Shown one piece after another: positions 1-11,041 of a stretch of 64,000 nucleotides of DNA (positions within the stretch are counted from its first letter, which is position 1; every line of letters begins with the position of its first letter). Below the pieces are notes generated by a model that was not told the DNA's origin, ran no database searches, and worked only from the letters and a program-made list of their open reading frames with translations. The stretch comes from Parascedosporium putredinis. Taxonomy: Eukaryota > Ascomycota > Sordariomycetes > Microascales > Microascaceae. Location: assembly GCA_949357655.1 (NCBI GenBank), contig CASHTG010000016.1, positions 496,001-560,000 of the forward strand, written 5' to 3'. The position numbers and the translations under genes are program-made.

Positions 1-2015
1 GGGCGCTCATCCCCAAACTGGCCCTCATGATCTGGACGCTGTTCTCGTTCGGACTTTGCCCGGCATAGACCCAAAGTCAATCACCACCACGAGGAACGCC
101 GCATCGATACTTCGGAACCCTCGGCGGTCACCTGGCCCGCCAGACGACCCGGAGGGCGTAGCAGGGACTACGCCGGAAAATAGGCCGCGCTTCGCGTTCC
201 TCGACGACCGTGATTTCGCAGCATTCTCCTCCTCCTGGCTCAGCGAGAACCCGCTGCTCAACATGTCGGCGAGAGAGTTTCGCGGATCGGCGCCCGTATT
301 GTCCTGCGAGAAGAAGGACGGCGGCGCAAAATTCACATGGCCTTCGTCCGCTAGCTTCTTCTTGTCGCCGCCGAGCATGGTGCTCCCGCCGAAACGAGCG
401 GTGAATATCTCCCGATCTTGCTTTATAGCCTGCGTTGCCGGGGAGCCGGGTTCACGAGTCTCTGGGCCGGCGCCTTGGGTGCGGGAGGGACCTTGGCCCA
501 AAATGTCCGCTGCGACTGATCCCCGCGAGGGACGGGTGCGCCAAAGGGCTGTGCTTTGGCGACCCCAAAGTCCCGCAGCGCGGGGCAGGCTCCTCCGTAC
601 GTTCCCAGTCCATCTCCTCGGCGTACGCCGCCTGGCTAGGCCGCGGCGGCGCCCGGCTCGGAGGGGGCTCAAGTGTGGCGAAGGGGGAGACCAGTCGAGC
701 TATACGGGCTGTCGAGGCCACTCGTCCTCGCGCGACTCGGCGTGTTGAGTATGTCATTCAATACGTCGGAGAGGTTCTGGGTTGCACTCTCGCGTTTGGC
801 ACCAGATCGAGTGATCCTTGGCTGCCGCACGGTTGGCATCTCTGCGGGCGCAAACAAGGGACTAGTGTCCAGCTTCACGCTCTTCCGGGCAAGAATATAG
901 ACCTGTTACATCGCGGTATTAGACTGGTGCTCTTGGGAGTGCAGCAGAGTTTCTCCCATGGAATCGGGAACTTACATAGAATATGAGGCCAGCCACAAAG
1001 GTATGGATGGCAAACTGGGCGTTGGCTTGCTCCGTGTGCTCCACCTCGAGGCTGGCAATCTTGGGGAACAGGTACCTGGCCGTGGCTAGCATACCCTGGA
1101 ATGCATACCACTTAGGCAGCCCTACGATGGGCCTGGAGAATCCTCTCACCACCTCTGGAAACTTGGGATTCCACCAAATACCCAAGAGCGTCATTTGGAG
1201 AGAGATCCGGATCAAGCTGCCCGTGGAGGGTAGAAACCGGCTGGTCAAGTCCCAGGCGCGGAGCAGCCAGTGTTGCCTCGCCTCCAGGGAAAGGTCGGTG
1301 GAGACAACGTCGACGACGGCGGAGACGTGCCACAAGACCTGAGCTACGAAAGCGCTGTACCATAGCCACCTTCCTAGACCGTCCGTCAGCGACATCATGG
1401 TGCGTCTGCGGGGCGAGGTTCGATTTGCGCGACTCTTCTCCATGGCGGTGCGCAGGAAATCGGTTTTCGCAATGTAGCCCGCCGCGTTGAGCTTGGACAG
1501 GACCTTGGGCTCGCAGTCGGCGCACATTTGAGGATACCGGTCCTCCAGGTCTTGCCGAAATTTGTAGTATTTCCGCTCCAGGGCGGGATAGTCTGGGTGG
1601 TCGGGGTCATCGGGGAAGTACTGTGCCAAAGACGCGGTGTAAAGGTGCTGGTTCTTCAGGCACTGGGCGCAGAATATGCTTTGTGATGACTCGGGAGACT
1701 GCGGTGTCGGGGATCGCTGGAAGGCGTAGGCTTGCGACTGCGAGGCGGTGGTCGTCGCGACTGGAGGGTCGGTGATGTCGCCATCCTATATATCAAATTA
1801 CCATCGTTAGAGTCCTGCGCGCTCACTCTAGCGGGCGGCTGGTGCCGAGACATTTAGGAACGGAACAAGAAAGGGGGATCGTGACGTACTTCATCGAGGT
1901 AGTTCGTCGCATCGCAGCGAGGACAAAGGATCTCGCTCTGGCCTTCAAATCTGATGCCAGTTGGACAGTTGCAGTAGAAGCAGCGCAGGTTATGCGACCT
2001 CCGAAATGGAGCCAT
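1..2015 (-). CDS. IMA1: Ima1-type inner nuclear membrane protein, partial at window edge
   Basis: Homologue of the fungal inner nuclear membrane protein Ima1 (Samp1/NET5 family), which helps tie heterochromatin and the cytoskeleton to the nuclear envelope. Exon 1 (1890-2015) encodes CFYCN and CPRC pairs, and exon 2 (976-1785) adds FCAQC and CADC pairs. Together these make the Cys-rich Ima1 N-terminal domain, with the family phrase LAQYFPDDPDHPDYPALERK. Exon 2 then holds several hydrophobic helices. Exon 3 starts at 902 and runs off the left edge, so the C-terminal membrane part is missing. Introns are 1786-1889 (donor GTACGT) and 903-975 (GTAAGT). Exon 3 changes frame three times: near 683-687 (a G run one base too long), near 565 and near 435. 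The family-like residues continue in another frame after each break (for example REIFTARFGG). I infer sequence errors, although decay of this copy cannot be excluded. Confidence 0.8.
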
Positions 2016-2894
2016 GATTTAAGGGCTCATTACCAGGAATGTCGCATCCGGGGATTTTTCTTTCTTCTTTCTCTCTTTCGTTTAGAGAAAAGGGGAGCTT
2101 ACAGATATAATCCCCGTATTTGTTGGTGGTCGGTGGTGTGCAAACTATGTGGACGCTTCGCGATGGTTCCTGATGTGTGACGTTGATTTCGGGTGGATAT
2201 GGAAAAGGAAAAAAGTTGGCCGTGGTTGCTGGGGTGTCTGCAAGTCAATAATGGAGCGATTCATGAGAGGTTCAAGATATTGTTTTTGGTCGAGCCCAAT
2301 CGGGTGGGTGAAGAAAATGAGGTGGGAACATTGATCATTAGCAGGCCAATGGTTCTTCATGGCTCGGGTCAAGGTCAAGTAGTGTACAAGGCAGTGTCGA
2401 GTTAGTTCCACCTAAAATGTTCGTTGGCTGTCATCCTCTCACACGCGAATAGACCTTGACGGCTTAGAGCTTGCCAGCAGCGAGTAGACATATCGGTAGA
2501 CAGCAAGCCACAATGGCAAATTGGATTGCTCGATCTCGAAAGGGTTCTTTTTCGTGACCCTGTACTGAGCCTAAGATTCCCTATTGATCCTTCTACACTG
2601 AGTTGATGGTTTACTCGTGGGTGCGTGGCACGAGTATGGCTAGTGGGCTTTCAGACTCGTCTGCCAGGCCAGCATAAATTTAGTGGATCGTTAGAGGGTA
2701 TCAATTACTACAAGCGTGCTCGTTGTCGTGGAAAAGGTGACCCGACACGACATTGAATTTTCGTCCCGAACGCGACTTCACCACGACAGGTTCGAGGTTT
2801 CGCCCCCATCATTCAGACCACATTCAATGCCCGGTCTTTGAACGGCGGAACGGAATTTACTTGGTCCTCCCATGACCGCGACGGGCCTCTCAAG
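2016..2894. promoter_or_regulatory. Divergent intergenic region IMA1/ALG14
   Basis: This 879-nt gap between two divergently transcribed genes must hold both promoters. I see no reading frame with a recognisable domain, no RNA gene and no repeat in it. Confidence 0.5.
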
Positions 2895-3980
2895 ATGTCG
2901 TTGCCCATCTTTAGCGGAGCCCTGGTCTTAGCCAGCGGCCTCGCGGTTGTAGCCACAGCACTTGAAGCTTCGTGGAAAGCATCAGCAACCTTTGCTCTCG
3001 GGGTTTCGCTCCTGCTGCGGTTTCTTGGGATTCCTACCCCCGTGATAATCATGAGCATCGCGGGTGGCTATGCTGTGCCGTTGGCCCAGTCTGTGTTCCG
3101 AGAACAGCCTTTGGAGACAGTCCTTCTAGCAAGTGCGCTAGGCATCCTTACTGTGGTGTGCTTCATCGAAGTAAGTTTCCTTCTGTTTGCTCCAATGCCT
3201 ATAGCAGCGATGCACCGCAGCACTTCCCTCACATCTTTTTAACACGTGGATTAGGTCCGCCACGTCCAGTTAAGGCACAGGAGGCCGCGATCCCCAATGT
3301 CTGCTGCGTTGGCGATCAGCCAGGTCAAGGGATCTGGTTCTGATTTGCAACGGCGCCCTTGTTACGTACTTGCGGTTCTCGGCTCTGGCGGCCACACAAA
3401 AGAGATGCTTCTCATGATGGAGCACGGCTTTCCTAATTGGACGGGCATGCACCGCCGGTATTTGACCACGAGCGGAGACCAGATCTCGCTAAAGCACCTT
3501 GAAGCTTTCGAAAGCAAGGTTAAGCAGGATTGCAAGGTCGCTGGCAGCTACGACACCTTTGTAGTTGCTAGAGCCCGGCGTGTACACCAACCGCTCTACT
3601 CTGTACCGTGGTCCGCCCTGCGCTCAATTCTTGACATCTTCCCGGTCCTACTCTCGACCCCCAAGACAGGCACAGGAGATAGGTTAGCGACGTATCCGGA
3701 TGTCATTGTCACAAACGGACCCGCCACCGGCTTCTTCGTTGCTCTCCTAGCTCATCTACTCAAGATTTTCTATCTCGTACCCGAGGATAAAATGCAGGTG
3801 TTGTTTATTGAGTCTTGGGCTCGTATCAAAACCCTCAGTCTGACTGGCAAGCTCTTCCACTTTACGGGCATTCCAGATCTCATGTTAGTCCAGCATGATG
3901 ATGTCGCAAGAAAGTACAATCTCCCAAATGCAGGATGGCTAGTACTACCCGCTTCGATGCGGAATAAGGTAGTCCAATAG
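2895..3980 (+). CDS. ALG14: UDP-GlcNAc transferase subunit Alg14
   Basis: Alg14 anchors Alg13 at the cytosolic face of the ER. The complex adds the second N-acetylglucosamine to the dolichol-linked oligosaccharide of N-glycosylation. Exon 1 (2895-3170, 92 codons) encodes hydrophobic N-terminal segments. Exon 2 (3255-3980) carries the diagnostic parts: LAVLGSGGHTKEMLLMME, the later VTNGPATG segment, and LFIESWARIKTLSLTGKLF near the C-terminus. The single intron (3171-3254) has a GTAAGT donor, and both exons are open without a frame break. The product is 333 aa, longer than yeast Alg14 because of the N-terminal hydrophobic region. An in-frame ATG at 2838 would add 19 residues. I chose 2895 because the hydrophobic segment follows it directly. 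The gene converges on mS23, with only about 80 nt between the stop codons. Confidence 0.9.
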
Positions 3981-4060
3981 ATTTATATAGCTGTGTGGTG
4001 TACATTGGTAAATGTGAATGCGTTATTGTACATGAGGAGGCACGAGGTACCCCAAGCTGC

Positions 4061-4871
4061 TTAAAGCTCACCGGGTGCAGCTTCAGCAGCACCCGCATCA
4101 GCAGCGTTTGCGCTGGGTGCCGCCGCTACAGGTGTCTCAGGGCCAGACCTCAGGGCGCGGAGCCTCTCGGTTTCGGCCGCAGCCCATACCTTCCACCGCT
4201 CGAACTCCTTGCCTTCGATCTCGTGGCCAATCTCCAACCTGGTCTTGCCGAAGTATGCGCCAACAAACTGGGCCTCCTCCTTAGCTATCCTCCTCTCGAC
4301 CTCTTCTTCGTGACGGAGTGCGTAGAATTCTTTGCGCGCCTTATCGTAAGCCTCATCCTTTGGTAATCCGTTCTCCATGAGCCAAAGCTGTCGTTGCACA
4401 ACACTGTCGGTCTGTTAGCGATCACTGAGAACAAAAGAAGACAGAAAAAAAAGAGAAGGAAAAAAAGAAGATGGTGGAAAGAGGTTGGTCGACGTACCAC
4501 TCGCCCGAGAGAGCCATTCCAGGCTGCCTTACGCCCTTGCTCCAATCCAGCAGACGCGAGTCCTTTCCGTCCAGCTCGAGAATCATGCGAGGGCGCGCAA
4601 GCTCCCAGGGGTGGTCCTTGTAGAAAGCTTGTCGCAGAGCGTCCTCGGGGAACACGATCCTCTGGGGTCGATAGACGTTTCTCGGCCGCTTTTGCTTCTT
4701 GTTCACCTCTCTGAGCTGCACGGCAGGAGTCCTCGTTATCGTCTCGGCGGGGGATGTTGTAGAGAACGGGATACCACGGGGAGGCTTGACTTCGTATTTG
4801 GGCATCACCCTCGACTGAAGCTCCGCGGTCACCATCTGGTAGACCTTGGCAGGTCTTATCTGGCGACCCAT
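4061..4871 (-). CDS. RSM25: Mitochondrial small-subunit ribosomal protein mS23 (Rsm25)
   Basis: Component of the mitochondrial 37S ribosomal subunit. Exon 1 (4498-4871) starts MGRQIRPAKVYQ, the usual N-terminus of fungal Rsm25/mS23, and contains the family phrase FYKDHPWELARPRMILELDG. Exon 2 (4061-4403) continues VVQRQLWLMENG and ends in an Ala-rich tail. The intron at 4404-4497 has a GTACGT donor, and its acceptor lies just before the VVQRQ codons. Joined, the exons give 239 codons including the stop, with exact phase and no frame break (238 aa, a normal length). The start is the first ATG of the conserved N-terminus. A longer open frame upstream has no family similarity. It is divergent from the PPR gene. 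Confidence 0.9.
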
Positions 4872-5329
4872 GCTGGGCAGAATACGCGTATAACCCAGAT
4901 GCGATTGGGCGCGGGCACGATAAAGGGTTGGTTGGAAGGGATTTCGCGTCGGGTCGGCGTTTCTCGACCTCGCTCGCAGTTGCTCGTCTTGTCTCGAACG
5001 ATTTCCCTTTTCCAGATTGTTCAATGTCAAAAATTGAGAGTACTGCTGTTTGGCTCTATCCGATATTTAGCCGGGGTAGCAACGGCATATTCCGTATTAC
5101 ATACACCCCCACCGTCCACCCAATGCTTGTCCAGCAAATGCAAATGCAGTCCCTTCGATTATTACTTGTACAGAAGAAAAAGATTCTGAGCAAGACGACT
5201 TCATCACTTTCCTTTGATGCAATCACCACCCAAACCCAACCACCCGCCATTCTTTACCACACAAGATTAGGGCTCTCCTTCCCATTTTCTAACAGTCCTA
5301 CAGTGACTTTCAGCCATGTTTCCGAGCTC
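4872..5329. promoter_or_regulatory. Shared upstream region of mS23 and PPR gene
   Basis: A 458-nt divergent spacer between two genes for predicted mitochondrial gene-expression proteins. No other feature is seen. The PPR start is not certain, so its right edge is approximate. Confidence 0.5.
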
Positions 5330-7084
5330 ATGAGAGTCCCTAGTCGTCTTGATGGGTCGACATGCCTCGCCATCCTCTCCCCTCGACCTGCATTCGCCTC
5401 CGCGCCCACCAGAACCCTTCAACCATGTCGCGACAATTCCTCCCAAAATCATCAACAAACGCGCCGCTACGCAGCTCCTCCTAGACAAATACCCTTGTCC
5501 CAGAAGAGAACCTGCTCTAATACAACCGCGTGGCTTCGATCGACCTTTCTCCCTCCTCTCTCCGCTCCCCAACGACCATCGACCTCTCATCGAGGCCTAT
5601 GTAGCACCGCTCGTCAGCAAGCTCCCGCGAGCGCGGCTGCGGCACGAGCACCCTCTCCACCGCCACCAGAGGAAATCTCTGCTCACCAACTCACGAGAGA
5701 TGAGCTGCTGTCCCTCGTTGACCAGCAGGGGTTGGCCCCGTCGAGGAGTACATACAGTTTCATCAGGACCCCTACCTGCGTCGATATCCCCAACCCGACG
5801 GGCCGCACCTTGTAGTTTCCGATCGGGCAGAAGACGACCATTATCCCAACAGGGAGCAAGCCGTCCATGGAAATAAGGAGGTGGAGCAGGCCTCGAGTCA
5901 GCTTTTGTGGCTCATCCGGAGTCGACTTCGTCACCCTCATCGCGTGAGCCTGGATGCCGTGTTCCGGCAGTATCTCAAGATCCCCGAACCTAGGATGCTT
6001 CACATATCGGCGCCCATGCGGCATTCCTTGCTTCGTGCTCTCGGAACGCCGGATCGCAAAGACTCCAAGTCGATGTTGAGGTACTTTGCCGCGATTGCTG
6101 ATGTAAAAATTGCGGCCTCACATTGAGGCTTCCTGAGTGGAACTATGCTATGACCTTTGCCAGCAGATATGTTCGGAGGAAGACTGAAGCTGAGGCAGAG
6201 ACAACGCTGAGACTCTGGAGCGAGATGGAACGACACGGTGGTATCAAGGGCAACGAAGTCACATTCAACATCCTATTCGACGTGGCATCAAAATCGGGCA
6301 ATTTTGCCCTCGCCGACATGATCTACAAAGAAATGGACTCTCGGCAAATCAAGTTCAACCGCTACCACCACGTTAGCTTGATTCACTATTTTGGCCTCAA
6401 GATGGATGGCGACGGCGTTCGGGCCGCTTACAGAGAGATGGTAAACGCAGGCGAGACTGTGGATACCGTGGTACTCAACTGCGTCATATCTGGGCTGTTA
6501 AAAGCCGGCGAGGAATCGGCAGCCGAAGAGGTGTACCGCCGAATGAAGGATGGCGAGAAGGACGGATTCCGGACATTCCACAACGGGATTATGCGCCAAA
6601 CAAAACGGTAACCAAGGTCCTCCAACTCCTTGGCAAGGCTGGCCTGCGGCGCAAACCCCGAAAGCTCGTGCGGCTAGCTCCGGATCTGCAGACTTACCGC
6701 ATCTTTGTGAACCACTTCGCCTTGAAGAGTGGAGATCTAGCCAAGGTGGCTCAGTACCTCGATGAGATGAAGTGGTTCCGCGTACCCCTACACAGCACCA
6801 TCTTCCTCGCCTTGTTCAAGGGCTTTGTCACCCACGGTGGCTTTGCGGGTGCTACATGGAGCGACCAGCGCCTGCACAGCGTGTTTTCCGCTTTGCTCGA
6901 CGCCTTGGACGATCGAGCTAATCACATCCACGTCGAGGTATGGCTTGCGATGTGGATACTCCGGGCGTTCAAGAAGTGCACCACTCTAGATGATACCAAG
7001 GATGCCTACCCTCTTCTGCTAGAACGCATGTCACTCACCAAAGCTCAGGAGGCATTTATGGAAGACTTTTGTGTGATTTATTGA
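5330..7084 (+). CDS. Pentatricopeptide-repeat protein, probably mitochondrial
   Basis: A PPR protein, a class of helical-repeat RNA binders that act on organelle transcripts. The first about 110 residues are rich in Arg, Ser, Thr, Ala and Pro with few acidic residues, as expected for a mitochondrial presequence. The core contains PPR-like helix pairs, for example GNEVTFNILFDVASKSGNF followed by ALADMIYKEM, and VDTVVLNCVISGLLKAGEES. Three single-base breaks interrupt it: at 5736-5739 (C run), 6105-6109 (A run) and near 6588 (AA). Adding one base at each makes 1758 nt, or 586 codons, and restores a continuous alignable protein through to DFCVIY. The start at 5330 is the first ATG in the N-terminal frame and is uncertain. 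I do not recognise which transcript it serves and give no symbol. Confidence 0.8.
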
Positions 7085-7581
7085 GCGGGAAGGATTTATC
7101 GGTATATAAACGGTCGGTCCCGTAAGGGGGTCTCGGGGAGCGAGCGACGAGTTACGCGTCAGGCTAGCTAGCTATAGATATATTGTACATAACTGTAAAT
7201 ACCCGCGGTTCTTCAAGAGATGCGAGAATCGACATTCACCTACTTTCTCATGTTCGAAGCTCCATGATTCACCTGTCGTTCGATGTTTTGGTTTCCTAGC
7301 TTTTATTTCCCGTAGCGAGATGAGCAACATTGAAGCTTAGTTGTTTGTATGCGCGAGCAAGTCACAAAATGGCGAACCATGACAAAGGCAACAATTAAAA
7401 CAAAAGGAAAACGGTGTCTATTCGGTTGTTTTTTATGTACACGTTTTCTCCATCGAATTCGCAAACACTCTATCCCACATCTAAATAGCGCTCATCACGA
7501 CTTCCCGCCCTAAGTCACAGGAAAGCCGCGAAAAACCAGCCATTCGTACCCAAGCAAGCGACGCCAGAGAGATATAGACGC
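7085..7581. other. Convergent 3' flanks of PPR gene and COX8
   Basis: About 500 nt between two stop codons, expected to hold both 3' UTRs. No coding or RNA feature is seen. Confidence 0.5.
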
Positions 7582-7930
7582 TTAAGCCTTGGGCTTGTAG
7601 GTTTGCCAGGCTAAATGAACAACGTTAGCACGCCGGGATCTACGCCGTGTTTCCCCCAATTGACCAGCCAGACTGCAGCGACCGTTGGGAGGGACCAAGT
7701 ATAGTGCGATACGCAAGAGGGAAAAAAAGTGTCGCAACGTACCGGCAATGCCGAAAGGAAGACCGAATCCGACAGCGCAGAAGGTCCAGTAGCCGACACC
7801 GAAGAACTTGGACTTGGTGTTGAAGGGAAGTTGCTTCGGGGACCCTCGGGGTAGTGGTAGGGCGAGGAGAGCTGGCCGCGGGTGGTAGAGAGGCCCTGCG
7901 GGCGACGGTACGGGTAGCGTTGGCGTACAT
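7582..7930 (-). CDS. COX8: Cytochrome c oxidase subunit VIII (Cox8/VIIc type)
   Basis: Small single-helix subunit of respiratory complex IV in the mitochondrial inner membrane. Exon 1 (7743-7930) encodes a presequence (MYANATRTVARR), the family phrase LSSPYHYPEGPRSN, then FNTKSKFFGVGYWTFC and a transmembrane helix ending FGLPFGIA. Exon 2 (7582-7610) encodes WQTYKPKA. The intron at 7611-7742 has a GTACGT donor. Two frame breaks lie in exon 1, near 7891 (AG boundary) and at 7825-7827 (G run). One added base at each gives 73 codons including the stop (72 aa), a normal length for the family, and joins all three conserved blocks. The start at 7930 is the ATG directly before the Arg-rich presequence. 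Confidence 0.85.
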
Positions 7931-9132
7931 GGCGAATAGGATCGGGGAGGCGAAAAAGGGGGACTGGAGCCGAGTTTTCGCGTTAGGAACACTATTTCGA
8001 GAGGCGATTGAGACCCTTTCGCGATCGAGGAGGACAGGTCGCTTACCTTTTGGCTTGAAGGGGGTGGGAAAAGGAGTGGAGATGTGACGATGGTTTTGCT
8101 GATTTCGAAGTTGAATTGGAATCGAGTGGTCTGAGGTTTCAATTCGGAAAGGCTTGGCAGTTCGGTAAAGCCTCGGTTTAGTGTCGATTTTCACCGCCTG
8201 CCTGTTTTGGGAGCTTATTCTTATTTTGCCGCATTGAATTGAGCTATCAGCTGTCGAGGATTACGGATTACTCACATCCACCCTTTGATGAATACATGGA
8301 AGCATCAATTGCGCTCTCATACGTGTAGGATCATCTCAATCCAATGCATATAACTCGCGATTTTATTTCTCTTCTTTTCCTCTTCATATGGACCTTCTAT
8401 CCCCTGCTTAGAAACCTAGGGGCACTTTACCCGCGGCAATAGCGCAGCTGTGATGACGCACAGCTGGAAAGGTGTGTTCACGGTTTCCGAGTAGACCCTC
8501 GATAGTTGAAACGTCAAGGCTAGATATCGACTCGGGCTGTGACCAATTGGCATAAACTTCCTTTGATTAAGTTCCTTGTTCAGAACTAGGAGTGAATTGG
8601 CCAACTCCAACTGATCAACTTCCTGAGTTGGGGGAACCTGCAAGCTTTAGAGAGGCTATAAGATGAAACCTTTGCCTTCCTGTTTCCCTCTCAGCAGACT
8701 GAGAGCCTATACTATCAGGGCTCAGACCTAGGTGAGAATGAATAGGAACCGCTTTTCATGTTGTTTATTCTTCATAAAGTAGATGTGAATGTGTTGCTAG
8801 GTACACCAAGTGCCACGGCCCTAAATGAATCACTTGAGCTTACAAGGAAGGCACGACACTGTTATTCGGCATGCCAGACCTAACCCTATTGCCCTATTAC
8901 CTTTATTTAAGGCTTTATTCCTACTTTTCGCTATTTTGTAAATCTTTTCAGTTTCTCCTTCTCTCGCTCACCTCCCAGCTCTCAGCACTTTATCTCTTCA
9001 TCGTATAAGCAGGAAGCAGCCCTATTCACCAAAGCATCGCTTATACTTTTGAAGTATCTTTTCTTGGCTCCCGAAAGAAAAGAGACAATAAGCCAATCTC
9101 CCAAACGCGTTCTAGTCCCACGCCATCTCAAA
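7931..9132. promoter_or_regulatory. Divergent intergenic region COX8 / Gfd2-like gene
   Basis: About 1.2 kb upstream of both genes. The right half (roughly 8230-9050) looks richer in A and T than the genes around it. I see no domain-bearing frame and no RNA gene. Confidence 0.45.
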
Positions 9133-10029
9133 ATGGCCTTGAACAAAGAGCAAGCCCGGTTCGCCCTTCTCCGAGGTGCACTGGGGCTTTTCCACCCTGG
9201 CGATGTTCAGCCCGCATCTATTGACCAGGCATGGTTTAAGCCCGGTATCAAAGACCTGCTACTGGTCAGCATCGATGTGGAATCGAGGAATGAACGCGGG
9301 AGCGGGCAGGGCAGCCCCGCGTATACGTTTAACTGCGGCGTGTCAATCCTTGACCTGCGCGATGTATGCAAATACATTGTCGATTCCGCTTCTCCATCGA
9401 CCCAACTCACCGCTGCGCAACTGGAGCTCCCAAAGATCGAGGCTCTTCATTTCGCTGTAGGCACGCAAACCGACGATAATCGCCGGTTCTTGGGCCGCGG
9501 AGCCGCTTTCGTGAATGGGTATGAGCCACACTCGACAGAGTCCTTTGTTCAACGAGTCCAAGGCTTGATTGGAGTGCGAGATTTTATCCTCGTAACCCAT
9601 GCAGGGTACGGGGATTATCGAGGGTGGAGGGCCTGCAACTTCCAAAAACGTCCTCTTTGGACAATAGACACCAGTCTACTTGCCCGGCACCTTTATCCTG
9701 AGAATGGCAACGATTCCCCATCTCTAGGTGCGCTACTGACGTCGTTTGGTGTCCCACACCAAGCATCCCAGCTGCATCTTGCGGGGTATGATGCCCTCTA
9801 TACCCTCAAAGTACTCCTTGTCATGCTTGCCTTGAACGCTCCCATTCCTATAAATATGGATCAAAAAACCGCAACATTTCCTTGGGAAGCAGTTCGGCGT
9901 GTGGTATGCGAACTGGGCCGTTACGGAAATGGGATTGACTTTCCCAGGACTACTTCAGCTGCCCAACTCCTCCATCAGCCTGTGGGCGGAAAGGGGGCTG
10001 AGGGCCTGGGGGCATCTCATGAGGCCTAG
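9133..10029 (+). CDS. Gfd2/YDR514C-like protein with RNase H-like (DEDD) exonuclease fold
   Basis: A 298-aa protein resembling the C-terminal domain of yeast Gfd2 and YDR514C, which has an RNase H-like 3'-5' exonuclease fold. The expected motifs can be seen: an acidic pair in LLLVSIDVES, a middle motif ILVTHAGYGDYRGW, TIDTSLLARHLY, and a last motif LHLAGYDALYTLKVLLVML with His and Asp. Activity is inference only, and in many fungi this family is uncharacterised. The start at 9133 (MALNKEQARFALLRG) is the first ATG in frame. The reading frame ends at 10029, but a neighbouring frame stays open from about 9899 and continues in a Lys/Arg-rich tail, so the true C-terminus may lie further on. No intron is evident in the nuclease part. 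Confidence 0.65.
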   Translation: MALNKEQARFALLRGALGLFHPGDVQPASIDQAWFKPGIKDLLLVSIDVESRNERGSGQGSPAYTFNCGVSILDLRDVCKYIVDSASPSTQLTAAQLELPKIEALHFAVGTQTDDNRRFLGRGAAFVNGYEPHSTESFVQRVQGLIGVRDFILVTHAGYGDYRGWRACNFQKRPLWTIDTSLLARHLYPENGNDSPSLGALLTSFGVPHQASQLHLAGYDALYTLKVLLVMLALNAPIPINMDQKTATFPWEAVRRVVCELGRYGNGIDFPRTTSAAQLLHQPVGGKGAEGLGASHEA

Positions 10030-11041
10030 TCGACACAACTCCAGATACAAGCAGGCCGACTGTCGTTCCAAAGTAGGCAAGAGGGTTAGAAAGGGTCCTG
10101 GGCCGGAGAGAGCTGAGTCAAGCTCAATAAGGCGGAGTGTTCGATTATTTTTGAAAAATACGGCACTGGGCTCTTTCAATGCTGCTAGATCAATAATTGA
10201 TCAGCACTTTGCTGAGGCTAAAAATGGCGCCGGAAATGATTCTGCTACGAGGACCGATCCTGGCCTTGACGCAAGTTTTGCCCAGGATCTTGGTTCTTCG
10301 TTGAGAATCTCTTCGAGTGGTGAAGATGCTCTGAAGGAGGGTGGCCTTGGCCACGGTTCCAACGCTCCAGCTAGCAGTCTCGGAGGCGGCCTCTAGGAAC
10401 GGACGTCTCGAGCATTAATGGTGACACCACGAGCGCAGACCTCACTTGCCCAGGCAGGGAAATCCAAGGGAGAGAAGAGAAGAGAAGACTCCCGGCACGA
10501 GGTCGCAGCTGCACCACATGACTTGGCTTGTGGCCGAGGAACCCCATGGTCAACCTTCAGGGCCACTACAGCACCGTGGCAAATTCTACCCGACTCTGTT
10601 GGTCTCCAGGAAAGCCCCAGTAAGGCCTGGGTTGTACCAGCAGGGGCGGCAGTCCCCCACTTGAATGATGTGCTTGATGAAGTCGATCCGAATCGGGGCG
10701 GGGCAACTAGTGAAAGCCCCTCACTCCCTCAGTCTCTTCGGAGAGTGAATAAACTCAAGAAGCGAAGGGCAGAACCCGTCGCCCAGGCTCAACAAGAAGA
10801 GCAGGACCATTTCTCTATGTTTAAGGAACAAATGGCAGAACCTGTCGTCCGGGCTCGCCCAGGGGAACGGCGCCGTGCCTTAAAGTCTAAGAGACGCAGG
10901 GTAGAAGCCGCCGTCCGGGCTCGCCAAGAAGAACAGCGCCGTTTCCCTTTGTCTGGCAATATTCCTGCTGAGATTATGACAACCGATAGGCGGGAAATCC
11001 TTTACGAGGTGATCCCGCTCAACGCCAGTATCTCTAACTAG
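10021..11041 (+). other. Possible C-terminal continuation of the Gfd2-like gene, with an in-frame TAG
   Basis: One frame (overlapping from 9899) is open through 11041 except for a single TAG at 10394-10396. The ATG at 10418 lies seven codons beyond it. The predicted residues are basic and low in complexity (VGKRVRKGPGPERAESSS, KSKRRR) and include three 22-residue repeats. It could be a separate small gene from 10418 (207 codons), an extension of the upstream gene reached by a sequence error or an intron, or a decaying tail. I do not recognise any domain. A possible acceptor CTAG ends exactly at 10396, so the TAG could be intronic. Confidence 0.35.
10769..10966 (+). repeat. Tandem 66-bp repeat, three copies (22 codons each)
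   Basis: Units at 10769-10834, 10835-10900 and 10901-10966 are spaced exactly 66 nt. They translate in one frame to related 22-mers starting AEPVAQAQQEEQ, AEPVVRARPGER and VEAAVRARQEEQ. Both the DNA and the protein are imperfectly conserved. The pattern is Glu-Pro/Ala-Val-x-Arg-Ala-Arg followed by a charged stretch. Confidence 0.8.
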
